Positions 10,523-21,088 of a stretch of 60,000 nt of DNA are shown here, in pieces. Under the pieces are notes generated by a model. The model was not told the origin of the DNA and did no database searches. It saw nothing but the letters and a program-made list of their open reading frames with translations. The DNA is from Nematostella vectensis (taxonomy: Eukaryota > Cnidaria > Anthozoa > Actiniaria > Edwardsiidae). The stretch's first letter is position 1; every line of letters starts with the position of its first letter. The DNA lies in contig NC_064048.1 of NCBI RefSeq assembly GCF_932526225.1, forward strand, positions 5,316,627 to 5,376,626, read 5' to 3'. The translations under genes and the position numbers were made by a program.

Positions 10523-10870
10523 ATGGCCTCTATCGCGATTTTGGTTGGCGGCGCCGTCCTAAACGCGACTGCATTCGTTGGTGGCAACTACCTCGCAAAG
10601 TTCCTGTCGAACCATGAGAGCCCTGCCTTAGCTGAGAAGGAGAGGCACGGCAAGGCCCTAGAGAAATACCAACAAGACTATGGACGCTACCAACAGCGGC
10701 GACAAAAAATCCTCGATTGGCAAGCTCAAAGTCGCGAGAGAGGGTACCTCGCAAAGCAAAACTTCACCGACACCGACTACGCGCTCAAACTCTACAACCA
10801 GACCCGGCCGAAACAATCCCTGGAGTCGATGCGAGCCCCCGAGCCCTGCCCTGCGCTGCGCTGCGTCTAG
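10523..10870 (+). CDS. Small conserved protein with N-terminal membrane helix and coiled region
   Basis: An intact frame of 115 residues. I chose the ATG at 10,523 because the protein then opens with a single hydrophobic segment (ASIAILVGGAVLNATAF) followed by GGNYLAKFL; the upstream start would add only four unlike residues. Residues about 35-70 are highly charged and helical (EKERHGKALEKYQ), with a Q-R-R-Q-K-ILDW core, then a segment with FTDTDYALKLYNQT. This membrane-helix plus charged-helix plan is one I recall from cnidarian Polinton-like elements without a known function. It lies between the small membrane gene and the integrase on the same strand, so a virion or assembly role is likely. 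The last residues (PALRCV) may reflect decay near the stop. Confidence 0.55.
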   Translation: MASIAILVGGAVLNATAFVGGNYLAKFLSNHESPALAEKERHGKALEKYQQDYGRYQQRRQKILDWQAQSRERGYLAKQNFTDTDYALKLYNQTRPKQSLESMRAPEPCPALRCV

Positions 10871-10885
10871 GCGACCTTTTTCCAT

Positions 10886-10922
10886 GCTGTGCGTATACGT
10901 ATGCGTATACGTATACGTATAA
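10886..10922 (+). promoter_or_regulatory. Repeated GTATAC tract before the integrase gene
   Basis: The tract consists of GCGTATACGTATGCGTATAC followed by GTATACGTAT, alternating purine and pyrimidine throughout, with several overlapping GTATAC and TACGTA palindromes. It separates the end of the previous gene (10,870) from the integrase region. It could adopt Z-form or cruciform DNA or act as a promoter; this is inferred from its recurrence before other genes of the element. Confidence 0.4.
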
Positions 10923-11041
10923 GATGATTGCAGGCCGAGTTCACGCAGCAGTGCGTATGCACGTACGCCGAAGGCGTAGCAGACGGCAACCGCCTGTTGG
11001 AGACTGATACATGCGTTGCAATGCATCGCGATACGCACGTA

Positions 11042-12045
11042 ATGGCCCGCCGGAACGGCAAGCGCATGACCGACAAAGAACTCGATGCGTTCCTTTGTCC
11101 TATATACTACGCCAGAGGCGGCTTCCAGGGAGTGACTGCTCTGCATGCCAAACTTCCCAAGGGCTCAGCCTTTATAGATCGAGTGCGCAAGTGGGTAAGC
11201 TCGCAGCCCGTCGGGGGCTACACACAGACACCCCCTCCTCCGACTACCTACGCCCACTTCTTGGAGCAGATACCAAACCGTATCCACCAGTCGGACCTGC
11301 TATTTTTGCCAACCGACCGCGGGTACAAGTATGCCCTGACTGTCGTTGACGTTGCTTCAAGATATAAAGCCGCCCGCCTACTGAGGACTAAGAGCGCAGC
11401 CGTCGTCTCCCGCGAACTCGCTGGCATCTATGCAGAGGGACCTCTCACATGGCCTAAAGTCCTCATGGTTGATGACGGCACGGAGTTCAAGGGTGCTACC
11501 ACAAAGCTCCTGACAGACCACGGGGTGGAGGTACGACGGGCTGAGCCAGGGCACCACAGGAGCCAAGCTTTCGCCGAGTCTTTCCATCGCTGGCTGGCAC
11601 AGCGCCTATTTCGTGCACAGTACTCGAAGGAGCTTGCATCCGGCAAGACAAACCGCGAGTGGGTTACTGCTCTGCCAATCGTCATCTCGGACATAAACGC
11701 AACGAAGACTCGCATGACTGGCTTTGCGCCTAAGGACGCCATAAAGCTGAGGCGCGTGCCTTTCAAAACCGAAAAGCCTCCCTTAGAGGTCCCCTTAGAG
11801 GTCAGAACGGAGGTGTACATCGTCGTAAACGAGGGAGACCTTCAGGACAAGGGCCGACGGCGAGCGACGGACCCGTGGTGGACAAGCAAGGCATACTAAA
11901 GAGGGTCATGGAGCCCAGACAGCCAGTGTTGTATTACACGGCGTACTCTAAGCACGGCTTCACGCGTTCGCAGTTGCGTAGCGTGACGCTAGCGCGATCA
12001 AAAAAACCTGCTGATCGCGCTGGCGTCACCCTAGCGTCACGCTAG
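11042..12045 (+). pseudogene. Retroviral-type integrase (DDE), C-terminus frameshifted
   Basis: The main frame runs to 11,899. The ATG at 11,042 is preferred over the non-ATG opening at 10,928 because protein-like sequence begins with MARRNGKRMTDKELDAFL. Counted from there, catalytic residues are D85 in HQSDLL, D144 in VDDGTEF and E179 in AFAESFHRWL, giving the D,D-x34-E layout of the rve fold. This enzyme inserts the linear element into host DNA. After DPWW the frame reaches TAA at 11,897-11,899, but another frame continues from about 11,878 with KRVMEPRQPVLYYT and KHGFTRSQL to 12,045. That continuation resembles the basic/chromodomain-like tail of Polinton integrases, so a frameshift has removed it. 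No reverse transcriptase or LTR lies nearby, so a retrovirus is excluded. Confidence 0.8.
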
Positions 12046-12050
12046 CGTGA
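11983..12050. terminator. Strong hairpin between convergent genes
   Basis: Arms 11,983-12,000 and 12,012-12,029 pair over 18 positions, with one G-U, around an 11-base loop (AAAAAACCTGC). The right arm is followed at 12,037-12,050 by a perfect 14-bp palindrome (TCACGCTAGCGTGA) built from the same motif. The structure overlaps the integrase 3' end and stops one base before the stop codon of the opposing polymerase gene at 12,051. Position suits a bidirectional terminator or a mark between two transcription units; an origin or recombination site is an alternative. Confidence 0.6.
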
Positions 12051-15000
12051 TCAGCGCTTGTGCCTTCTATTGCAGCTATGGCACGTGAGTCTGACATTAC
12101 ACTTGTAGTGACCCTGACTGTCGTCCCGCCGGTCGATACTGAAGCATTGGGGATGACTCTTGGTGTACCCCTGGAGCAGAAGCTGAGTGCCACAGACCGT
12201 GCACTTCTTTTCCGCGTCAGCAATCATGCCGAGTACGTGGTCTACCGTCAGAACGTGGTGCGGTCCCGTGTGCTTTGTGCGACCCTTTTGCCTGTCGTCT
12301 ATAGCGTATCCCTTGATTCGCGCTATAATGAGCTCTTCACTGGGCGTAGCCTGCAGTCCTGTGGGAACCAAGGCACCGGGGGTTTTATCGGGGGGGATCA
12401 CGCGGACTATCTGGTAGGCGCGCCGCACGCGGGAGATGCCGGTGTATACAGCATTCGTGATCCAGCCCTCTAAGCTGTGGTCTATGATAAACAAACCTCT
12501 TGGAGTCTGGATAGTCTTGCCCTGCACCCGGTGGACTGTCCCCCAGCCCGCGAATTTCCACTCGAGGGGAAGCCCGTTAAGGACCACGCCGAGAGGAACC
12601 TCGACTACCATGCCTTTGTACGCGTCGACCTTCTCACCCCTTTTGCCTGGCACGGGCACCGGCCGCCCTTGTTTGCGATAACGATGCGCGACGCTAGGAC
12701 CGGGGTCAAAGCGGATGGTTGCTGGCAATCGGGGGTAGTTTTCCCTGTGGTGCTCTACCAATCGCTGCTGAACAAAGGGCCCCCATCTTGTTGGTCGAGC
12801 ACAACCACATATCGCTTGGATGGGCCTGCTCGATCGCCGCGTCGAACGCCATCCCATTCCACTCCTTTTGAAACACCTCAAGCTGAATCTGGCTGACACC
12901 AAATCCGGCCCTTTATGTCGTGGAGCCTGGAGGAGGGCGCGGCAGAGCCGCAGTCGCATGTACTGTACGGTTTTCCGCAGTCTTCACACAGGCAGCGGTA
13001 GTCGGACTCGAACCAGCGGATGTTCCCTTGTGCGCACTCCTTGAGCATATCGTGAGGCCCCTCTTTATCTCCCCAGGGCGGGAACTGCCCATAGTCGCCA
13101 CAACACACTACCTGACACGGCCGCGTGGCGAGATACCCTAGGATGGCGCGTAGCACTTTAGTCTGTACCTTACAGCACTCGTCAATGATGATTACTTCTG
13201 CGAGACGGTCGAGTTTGTGCCCCAGCTCGGAAGGTCTCCACTCCTCTATCGGCTTCTCCGCTGGCATGCAGTGGTAGTGGTGGTAGGTTTGAGCGCGCCC
13301 CGCGCACGCGAGGCGCGGGTTGTTGCGATGGTCGTGGGCGAGGTCGTTCTCGGGGGTGAGCACCACAACGTTGCGGCCGCGGAACATGCTCACTGCCCAC
13401 TCGGTCTTCCCCGATCCTCCCTGGCCGGCTAGATACATCCTTGCAGAGGTTGCGGCCACTAGATTGCACGGCAGACTCGGCGCAGTACTTGGCTCCCTAG
13501 CCAAGCACCCCGACCTCTTCGGACCCCAAGCCGCTTCGGGTGTCCACTCGTACCCAGGCTTCTTGTGGCACCACTCTCCATACCTCGGATTTCGCTCCAC
13601 GAGCTTTACACCACTGGGCACCGCCTTTGCGTATATGGCATCTGTGCACACTCGGAGGACGTCTTCGCGAGGGATCCGCTTCAACATGCGTCGCAACGCT
13701 ATGTTTGTGTACGCCAAGACGAAGGCCCTGATATGGTACCATTGTGAGCGCCGGACACCGTCTTTGTATTGGATCAGATGAGCCCCATCGGCATGCTCGA
13801 AGTTAAGTAAGTGGTCGGTGCCCGCAAGGAGGTTTGTCAGATACGCGGCTTCTTCACGGTCGCGGACTACGATCGAGGACTCGTCGCCATGGCGAGCGCA
13901 CTTGCCTACGAAACGGACAGCGAGATCTCGACCCTCAGGGTACTGCGAGTCTTCGCCGCCGGGGCGGCACGCGATGGAGTGGGGAAACTTGATGGAGTCC
14001 TTTTTTCCGAAGCTATACAACACCTCCCTCGCCGCGGCCATAACGAGGTCACCCGAGTCTAACAGGTCCTTGAGCTCTGGCGTGGTGATCCAGCCCTCGT
14101 TTTGTCCCAAGTGCTGCCCTACCCTCCCGGAAATGTAGGGGTGGCAGGCCTCAGAGAACCCCCACTCGGTCAGCTGAATGGCCCCGTTCAGTTGAAGAAC
14201 CTCGCTCAATGGCCGCCCCACAACATTCGCGGTACGATACACGTTCGTAGGGAAGCCGTATTTCCGTACCAAATCAAGGGCGTCAGAGGCGCCGCCGGAG
14301 AGACTGTCCTCGCATTCTAGGTACGCCGCACGCATGTCGATGTGCGCATGAGGCTGCGCCCCTAAGTTTTCCTTGCTATTTCACACTTTGGACTCAACCT
14401 GCACCGCTCGCCAGACGTCCCTGTATTTAAGAGGCGTTGGCCTGATGTTCTCTCTTTGGGTCCACTTCTTGAAGCGATACCCTATTGCACCGCCCATCAA
14501 GTGCGTAGCTTCGGTGTACTCTTGGTAGGCTGGGTGGTCATCAGGGAGCCATTGAGGATCATATCCAGTCTCGTCTGTAAACGCCCTGTCGATAGCCGCC
14601 CCGTCCTGTCCCGATCGGTACAGTTTGCCTTCGTGCGTGACTATAACACGCCCACACAGCCAGATCCTCGTGCTTCTGGGGATCGCCCTGTTTATAAAGC
14701 GAATGAACACCTCTCGCACTTTTGCCTCGCGCGTTTTTGCGGCGGCACTGGTAGCGCAAGGCGCTGCCTCCCCCTGACATAACGAACGAAGCTCCCCCTC
14801 AGCCTCGAAGTCTAAGCCGTGGACGCTCGCGATCGCAGGTGGTTCAGTCGGAAGCTCCGCTAAGGCGTGGTTATTGTGGCAAGGGATGGTGATCCTCGTC
14901 TTAGTCTTCCCCGAGTCCCACAGGACGTTACCCAGGGCGTCCACGGCTACTAGCTTTACCTCGAGCTTCTTTTCCATCTCAAACAGGTCTTCTTTGGTGC

Positions 15001-15889
15001 ATCCCGTAGTGGCCAGCTTCTTGTCAAATCGCTCGAGGATCTTGCCTCGTGTCTTGGTTAGACCAAAGGGGCGCGAGGTGCCGCAATTCCTCAAGAAGTC
15101 GGCAACATAGCTCACAACACAGTAAGCGAAGGCGTCACTCCCCTCTCGCTCAAACATTGGCTCAGGCTCACCATTTTGCTCAGGTAGAGGGCGAAGCTCG
15201 TATCTCACGTAGACGAGGTACTCTCGTCCTTTCTCCCAAATACCCGCATCGATGCCTTCCAGGGCACCGACTGCGATTTGGCCCCCTCTTTTGACTAACG
15301 ACCCACCGATCTTGTGCTCCGAGCGCCCTTCCTCCTCTGTGATTGGCGCCAATGGCTCTGCGGGGGCCTTACCAACGACCGTAAATAGTCTGTAACGCTG
15401 GTCGGGGTCTACCATCTCGAGCAGCAGCGGAAGCACTACGTTCGCCCGCAAAGACTCTCGCTCGTGCGAGACCCACCACACCGAGCCGTCGTCATTAATA
15501 TCAGGCCCCCGCATAACCGGCTTTAGAGCAATGACACCTGTTCCACCAAGATCTCGTATCTCCTGGTAAACACCGGCGCTTATGTCTTGGCCCCGAAGAG
15601 TGGCATCCACGCTTGGGAACCGAAGATGGGCGCCCCCGACAAAAAGAGAATAGTATTCCTCGGGGTCTAAGCTGTCCGGGCCCTCTTGCCGCCGTCCCGG
15701 CAGCAAAGGGTCGACTTCCTCTCTCCACACTTTCACCGGTTCGAGCGGCTTAAGTAGCTTGTGTTTGACATCGTCGGGGATGTCCTCGTCCAGGATGTTC
15801 TGGACCAGCCCTACCAGTACGGCGGGCGTCTCTTTGTCACGCATGCTACCGAGAACCTCCTCTATGTGAGCGTCCATGTTTGGGCACAC
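12051..15889 (-). pseudogene. Family B DNA polymerase-SF1 helicase-HNH fusion gene, broken three times
   Basis: One minus-strand reading of about 1,270 codons. Residues 1-502 form an N-terminal part without recognisable exonuclease motifs. An in-frame TGA (14,383-14,381) follows; the same frame resumes with the polymerase motif A (HIDMRAAY, at 14,335) and motif C (RVCTDAIY, near 13,648). In motif C the first catalytic aspartate of DTD is C, a form I recall as usual in this subfamily. Directly after come SF1 helicase motifs: Walker A (GQGGSGKT, 13,426-13,403), II (IIIDEC, 13,190), III (GDYGQ, 13,099), V (VHRVQGKT, 12,536) and VI (YTGISRVRR, 12,446). The end is an HNH-like zinc module: CTVC, SIDRRDDSQGH, NVRLTC, CNRRH. 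Frameshifts near 12,905 and, in a G run, near 12,780 lie between helicase motifs III and V. The gene should replicate the element. The standard Polinton polymerase has no helicase; this fusion is the oddity. Confidence 0.7.
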
Positions 15890-15906
15890 CTTGTGCCACC
15901 CAGTCT

Positions 15907-16128
15907 CTAATTGACCGCACCGCGGGCTACGATGTCAGACAGGACGAGTGCGAACCATCCCCGAGCGATGCCACGCATCCTCTGCCCTTCACGATTCGAT
16001 CCACAGGGGCGGCACAACCGAGTCTCCGACTGAGTCTCTATGCCGCAGACCCTGCACGGCACGGGGAGGGGGTTGCCCTTACGGAGCCTTTGGAGGTGCA
16101 TCTTGCAGTAGGTGTCCATGCACCTCAC
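15907..16128 (-). CDS. Small zinc-ribbon-like protein at the right end of the element
   Basis: An open minus-strand stretch of 73 codons contains CRVCGIE ... LCRPCG, a C-x2-C ... C-x2-C zinc-ribbon layout, preceded by a basic CKMHLQRLRKG segment. It has no ATG at the expected place (it begins with GTG), and just upstream another frame (16,195-16,100) shows further cysteines and histidines (CGKDYCGWL, HANTCG). A frameshift joining the two would give a larger zinc protein. It lies 17 bases upstream of the polymerase gene on the same strand, so the two may share a promoter. A DNA-binding regulator or replication partner is a guess; the function is unknown. Confidence 0.4.
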   Translation of the reverse strand: MRCMDTYCKMHLQRLRKGNPLPVPCRVCGIETQSETRLCRPCGSNREGQRMRGIARGWFALVLSDIVARGAVN

Positions 16129-16250
16129 CGCACGTGTTTGCGTGGCCGACCTTTAGCCACCCGCAATAATCTTTTCCGCACTTCATCCTTCGAACGCTCG
16201 GTATACCACAGGACAGACGGATGTCTAATTGCAAGTCCTTAAGGGTTCGA

Positions 16251-18400
16251 ACTGCATCATTGTAAAAATATAGCCATGATACTTCATAACAGCTTCATTT
16301 ATTAGGGTGCGAGTCCCAAAGTCCTTACGTATGTCATGAAGTACCAAGCTCAATTATCCAAGATGGCGGCACGACTCGAACACGGAATTAGACCTAAAGT
16401 GCTTGGCTGGATGAAACCGAGGAGAGAGAAGAGAATGCCTTCGTAGATGGAGTTTTAAAGAGTTCGACCGCCTCTATGAAACTGTATTTCAGAAAAAGGA
16501 GGCTTCTGTGGCAGCAATAAAATCGTAGACCTCGCCGGCGATCGAGCGTTCGATAAAAAGAACACACGACGGTATTCATCGCCCTATTATCGCTGCTTTA
16601 GCAGAGAAATCCCGAGAGAAGTTCGAAGTCATGAAAACAAGCACGAACAAACTGGGGATTAGGGGCACCACGTGAGTAAAACTCAGGTTTAAACGCCACG
16701 CCAGCGGCTTTGAATTTACGGCCGTTATTCCGCGCTCCGTAGGTTTTGCGTAAATTTATCCATGCGCTTTTTCGCCCCGACCTTATGTACGCGGAACGGC
16801 CCGGCCTACATTAGCAATTGCCAAAAGCTTATGTACGTGAAATCGATTTGGCCTACATTAGCAATTGCCATAGGCTTATGTACGTGAAATCGATTTGGCC
16901 TACATTAGCTTTTGCCGATTGTTTATGTACGTGAAGCATTATTTGCCTGATATATAGAGACGGGGCTGGGAGGCCCGGAGGGGCGATTCCCGCCTCCCAC
17001 TCGTTTCTATGAAACTACTGGCCTTGCAAACTTCGCAATTGATTCATGTTATTTTTTAGACATAGCTGTCATCACAATGTTTGAAGAACACCGATTACCT
17101 TTAGCTTTGTTTATGTCAAGTTATTTTCTTTCAAAGTCTGAGAAAGCGTAACTCTGAGCTTACTTCGTCGTGCTTCCCAAGCAACAAATTTTCATTTCAT
17201 ATATGTAGTGTATTATATATGCATATGCAATAACTAGCTGGTCCTTCACTTTTGTGCAACCTTATGGTTGACCATTGGAGAATAAAAGTGATTGTTATGC
17301 ATACTTGATCCTTTCCTTTCCCATCTCATTTGCTAAAAAAAACATTTGCATTAAAAAAAAAATAATACTTGGTAGCAGTACATGCACAATTGCTTTAGAA
17401 GAATAGGACTTTTTGAAATAAGTTAACTAATGTATTAACAAGACGAATAGGGACAAGCTTCGTCAACTTTAGCATGAACAGCTAAATTATATATCAGTCT
17501 CCAATCACTTCACCACAACCCAAGTCTATGAGATGCCGTTTCTTGGACTTAGGAAACTTGATGCACATGCATACTGTGTTTTAGTCACACCACTACATTC
17601 CAGAAAATAATATATAGATTTAGGCACTACCTAACGGCGGAGGCAGCCGATTCGTTTTCCATTTATTCAAATGATAAATGTATAGCCTGCATGAATAAGT
17701 AAGTGTTAATTACCGATAGCCGAGGCAATAAGCGATATACATCCCGAGGCCGCAGGCCGAGGCCGAGTTATGTATACGCTTATTGCCGAAGGCTCGAGGT
17801 AATTAACTCTTACTTATTACAGATTGACAAAGGTTTCCACGCAAAAACGTTTTTCAGAATCTTAATTTGTGAAATTTAACCCTGATTGAACAAAGAGTGG
17901 TGTGGAAGATTCAAACGACATTAGCATATATATCGAAAAGTTATTTCTTCTGCAATTTCTACGGCAATCAAAAAGGAGAACGATTAACAATCAACCACAT
18001 CGGTATGTGTTTAATTGTCACAAAAACTATTTCATTCTTGAAAACAAAGGCCTTGGTATCTTAATTGTACCAAATACAAAGAAGAGTATTCCCTGCGCGG
18101 CCAGTTTATGGCATTTCACAATGGGGGGTAGTCTATAGGTGTTCTTTATTTGTAGGAAATAAAAATCATGCAATAAGCAAGTGATTCCCTTTACAAATGG
18201 AGCGTTTGAATGAGATTTGTTGCAACCTTTAGTTTGCATAACGCTCGTATTTTTCTGATATGGAGAGCGACGAAGACATGTCCGAACTGACACTATACTA
18301 ACAATACGTTTTTGTAAGCCGAATAGTTTCTCCCGGATTTTGATCTTGTCGGAACGATCCTTGGAACAAAAAGCCGTGAAAAATGAAAAAGGTGTTGACA
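16251..18400. other. Host flank with a 47-bp tandem repeat and a foldback
   Basis: No gene is supported. At 16,782-16,950 a unit of 46-47 bp starting CTTATGTACGTG and containing GGCCTACATTAGC repeats about 3.5 times. At 17,694-17,819 a foldback has outer arms AATAAGTAAG.GTTAATTACC and its complement and an inner GAGGCCGCAGGCCGAGGCC core, so it looks like a short palindromic MITE. The remainder is AT-rich without splice-consistent exons. Confidence 0.55.
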
Positions 18401-18409
18401 TAGACTTTT

Positions 18410-18577
18410 TATTAACGTGTAAGTCTTGTCCCCGACCGAGGCGAGCAGGATCGCACGTTTATTTGTCATTTTGATGATGCCGTTTGCATCGAAGTAATGT
18501 CCCATAACCCCCGTGTAATCCTCCCAAGACTGCGTCTGTGGGTTGTATTTCGACAGTTTTCCAAAAACTGCTGCCAT
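18410..18577 (-). mobile_element. Gag-like fragment of a Ty3/Gypsy-type retroelement
   Basis: The minus strand opens with MAAVFGKLSKYNPQTQSWED and includes YFDANGI and a KRAILLASVGDKTYTLIKSL stretch. This matches the conserved N-terminal pattern of Gypsy-type gag proteins (FxPxxxxW ... FFxANxI ... KRAxLLSxxGxxTYxLL). Only this first portion is present; no zinc knuckle, protease or reverse transcriptase follows, and no LTR was identified. It is a solitary scrap. Confidence 0.6.
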
Positions 18578-20344
18578 TTTTAGCTCGTCGGCAATGAAGA
18601 AGCCGAGTAATACTTAACAAAACACGCTTTTATTCCTGCCCGTGCGAAGGCATTTCAACATGGCCGACCTCTCACATTGAAGTGAGACTTGAGGCACGTG
18701 TCTAATTTATGCTAATATACAACAGATGGGTCGTTATTCTAGCAATATTGTGAAAAGCACACAAGAAGTGAAGGTCTTTCTATTAGTTCAATGCGCGCAG
18801 CATTCTGGTAGTTGAGCGGAAAAGCTCATTTTCACAATACCGTTCCCGTCCTCGCTTGACCGTATAACCACTTCGTGGTTTGGCGGATAACGGTTGGAAA
18901 TCTATGCATTTTTCGCTTGCGGCTTTTGGAATTCCTTATCAATTTCATTGTTTTCGACCGTCGCTGTCCCCGCTGCCATATTTGTATCTTAAAGTCCCTA
19001 GTGATTTGTTGGAAACGACAACCTTAGACTTGTGTTGTTTAGCAAAAGAGTTTTTACCGAGTGTCAGGTATTTTTCGTTCCATGTGAAGTATATACATAT
19101 ATTTTTTTCCTACAGCTTTAAAAAAATAAGTCGCTTATCACACTACTAATATCCTTGATTCCAGAATATCGTCAGTTACTACTTTGTTTAAGCTCCGATA
19201 TCTCACTTGTTTGTTTCAAGCCGACTGCGAAAGATGACTAATGCCCTTGTTGTTTCTCCAAAATTAGCCCACTGAAGAACTGCCGACACAAAGAAGACCC
19301 ACAATGGGTCCTTCGTATTTGTTACAATTGACTGCTTTCGAAAAAGGTCACGCACTCTTGTTTACAGAAAGATCAATAATTCAAATTGTGAACTAAAGTT
19401 AGTTTAAATTGGGGGGATTTTAGTTGACGGGAATGGATTTGTTTTAATAAAATTCCCGAGTATCATAATATAATTTCCCAGACCCTGTCTTATTCATGTG
19501 CGAGCGAAAACACGCAGTAGTTTGAATTTGTGAGGGAGAGAGACACTTGAACGATTTCCAATCAATTCCAAATCAGTTTCAATGAAATTACCTAGACTTT
19601 ATTGTCAGGAATAGACAGAAATTATCCGAAAAGTTTATTTCCACAATAAAAAAAAAAAGAAAAAGGTGAGTTTGCACTCAACCGTTCCTGTCCTCGCTTG
19701 ACCGGTGAAATTCACTTTTTCGATTGGCGGCAAACGGTTGGAATTCTACGCATTTTCACGTGCGGCTTTTTAATCCCTCATCGATTTCATTGATTTCTAG
19801 CGTCGCCCTCCTCGTTACCATATTTTGTTGTGGCGTGTGTTCGTGACATGGACAACTAGATGACAAATAACAAGCTCAAATTGAATAAAGAATAGATTGA
19901 GCTTCTTATTCTTATACTCAGGGTTATCACACTACTAATATTCTTGATGCTAAAATGAAAGTGAATTGCAACACTATTTGAGCTCCTATTGCTCACTTGT
20001 TTGCTTAATAGCTGACTAGATAGAAAGAATGTTTTTGTCTTTTTGCCATCAATCTTATCAGTCCACTTAAGAACTGCCGATCCATAAGGAGGCAAGAATA
20101 GTCCGGATATATTTGTTACCGCCCCTTCTTTCGAGAAAGATCGATAATTCGAAATTTGTTAACCAAAGTCCGCTCGTTTTGGAGGGCTTTTAGTTAAATG
20201 GGTATTGCAATTTTTAAGTCTTATCTGTTCAGCGAGAGAAAACTCGCACTAGTTATCTGATTTGACTGTTTGCTTATTTTTTTTTGTGTCATGTTTCAAT
20301 TGTCTTCACTGCAGCATGACTAATAGAAACTTTCAGCTTTGCGT

Positions 20345-20434
20345 GCATATATAAGCCCCTACATAAGAAGACTTTGACATTCTGCCTCAACACACAGAAC
20401 CCCGAGATCCAAACGCAAGATAGAAAATAGATAA
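20345..20434 (+). pseudogene. Promoter/exon-1 copy 1, splice donor mutated
   Basis: Carries the same TATA box and leader as 27,970, but the junction reads AAAATAG|ATAAGTG, so the GT donor has become AT. Confidence 0.65.
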
Positions 20435-21053
20435 GTGCACAAATTTGTCAGCTCTGAGAATAATATTCAATTCATGAAGTTTTATTAAGCAATTTTCTAG
20501 TTTTAACGGGATTCACTAATAGGATTTACTAATATCCTTGATTCCAGAATATCGTCAGTTACTACTTTGTTTAAGCTCCGATATCTCACTTGTTTGTTTC
20601 AAGCCGACTGCGAAAGATGACTAATGCCCTTGTCGTTTCTCCAAAATTAGCCCACTGAAGAACTGCCGACACAAAGAAGACCCATAATAGGTCCTTCGTA
20701 TTTGTTACAATTGACTGCTTTCGAAAAAGGTCACGCACTCTTGTTTACAGAAGGATCAATAATTTAAATTGCAAATCCAAGTTAGTTCGATTTGGGGGAT
20801 TTTAGTTGACGGGAATGGATTTGTTTTATTAAAATTCCCGAGTATCATGATTTAATTTCCCAGACCCTGTCTTATTCATGTTCGAGCGAAAACACGCACT
20901 TGTTTGAATTTGTGAGCGAGAGAGACACTTAAGCGCTGTCCGGTCAACTCCAAAACAGTTTCAATGAAAATTCCTAGAATTTATTCTCTGGAATAGACAG
21001 AAATTATCCGAAAAATTTATTTCCACAATAAAAAAAAAAAAAGAAAAAGGTGA

Positions 21054-21088
21054 GTTTACACTCCAACCGTTCCCGTTGGAGTGTAAAC
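21054..21088. repeat. Perfect 14-bp inverted repeat at a rearrangement junction
   Basis: GTTTACACTCCAAC and its complement flank a 7-base loop (CGTTCCC). The same structure occurs at 22,797-22,831 and 26,934-26,968. The longer versions (about 5,455, 19,665 and 24,537) run straight on without the second arm, so the hairpin marks a deletion or template-switch that occurred before the short units were multiplied. Confidence 0.75.

Larger units (their letters stand above)
6940..16250. mobile_element. Decayed Polinton/Maverick-like endogenous viral element
   Basis: A gene-dense, intronless, GC-rich block sits between AT-rich host repeats. Its gene set is capsid, A32-type packaging ATPase, small membrane/structural proteins, retroviral-type integrase and family B DNA polymerase. 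This combination defines Polintons/Mavericks and related adintoviruses. Plus-strand genes (capsid to integrase) and the minus-strand polymerase gene meet tail to tail at 12,045/12,051 around a strong hairpin. The left edge cuts into the capsid gene. The right edge fades into host sequence near 16,250. No terminal inverted repeats or target duplication were seen, and no adenovirus-type protease was found. At least eleven inactivating lesions are spread over seven genes, so this is an old, non-functional copy. Confidence 0.75.

Noticed and set aside
11042-12045. Retrovirus or LTR retrotransposon
   Set aside because: Only an integrase is present; there is no reverse transcriptase, protease, gag or LTR, and a capsid/ATPase/PolB set surrounds it.
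6940-16250. Bacterial contamination
   Set aside because: The block is GC-rich and intronless, but its genes are those of animal Polinton-type elements, there are no bacterial ribosome sites, and decay is typical of an integrated copy.
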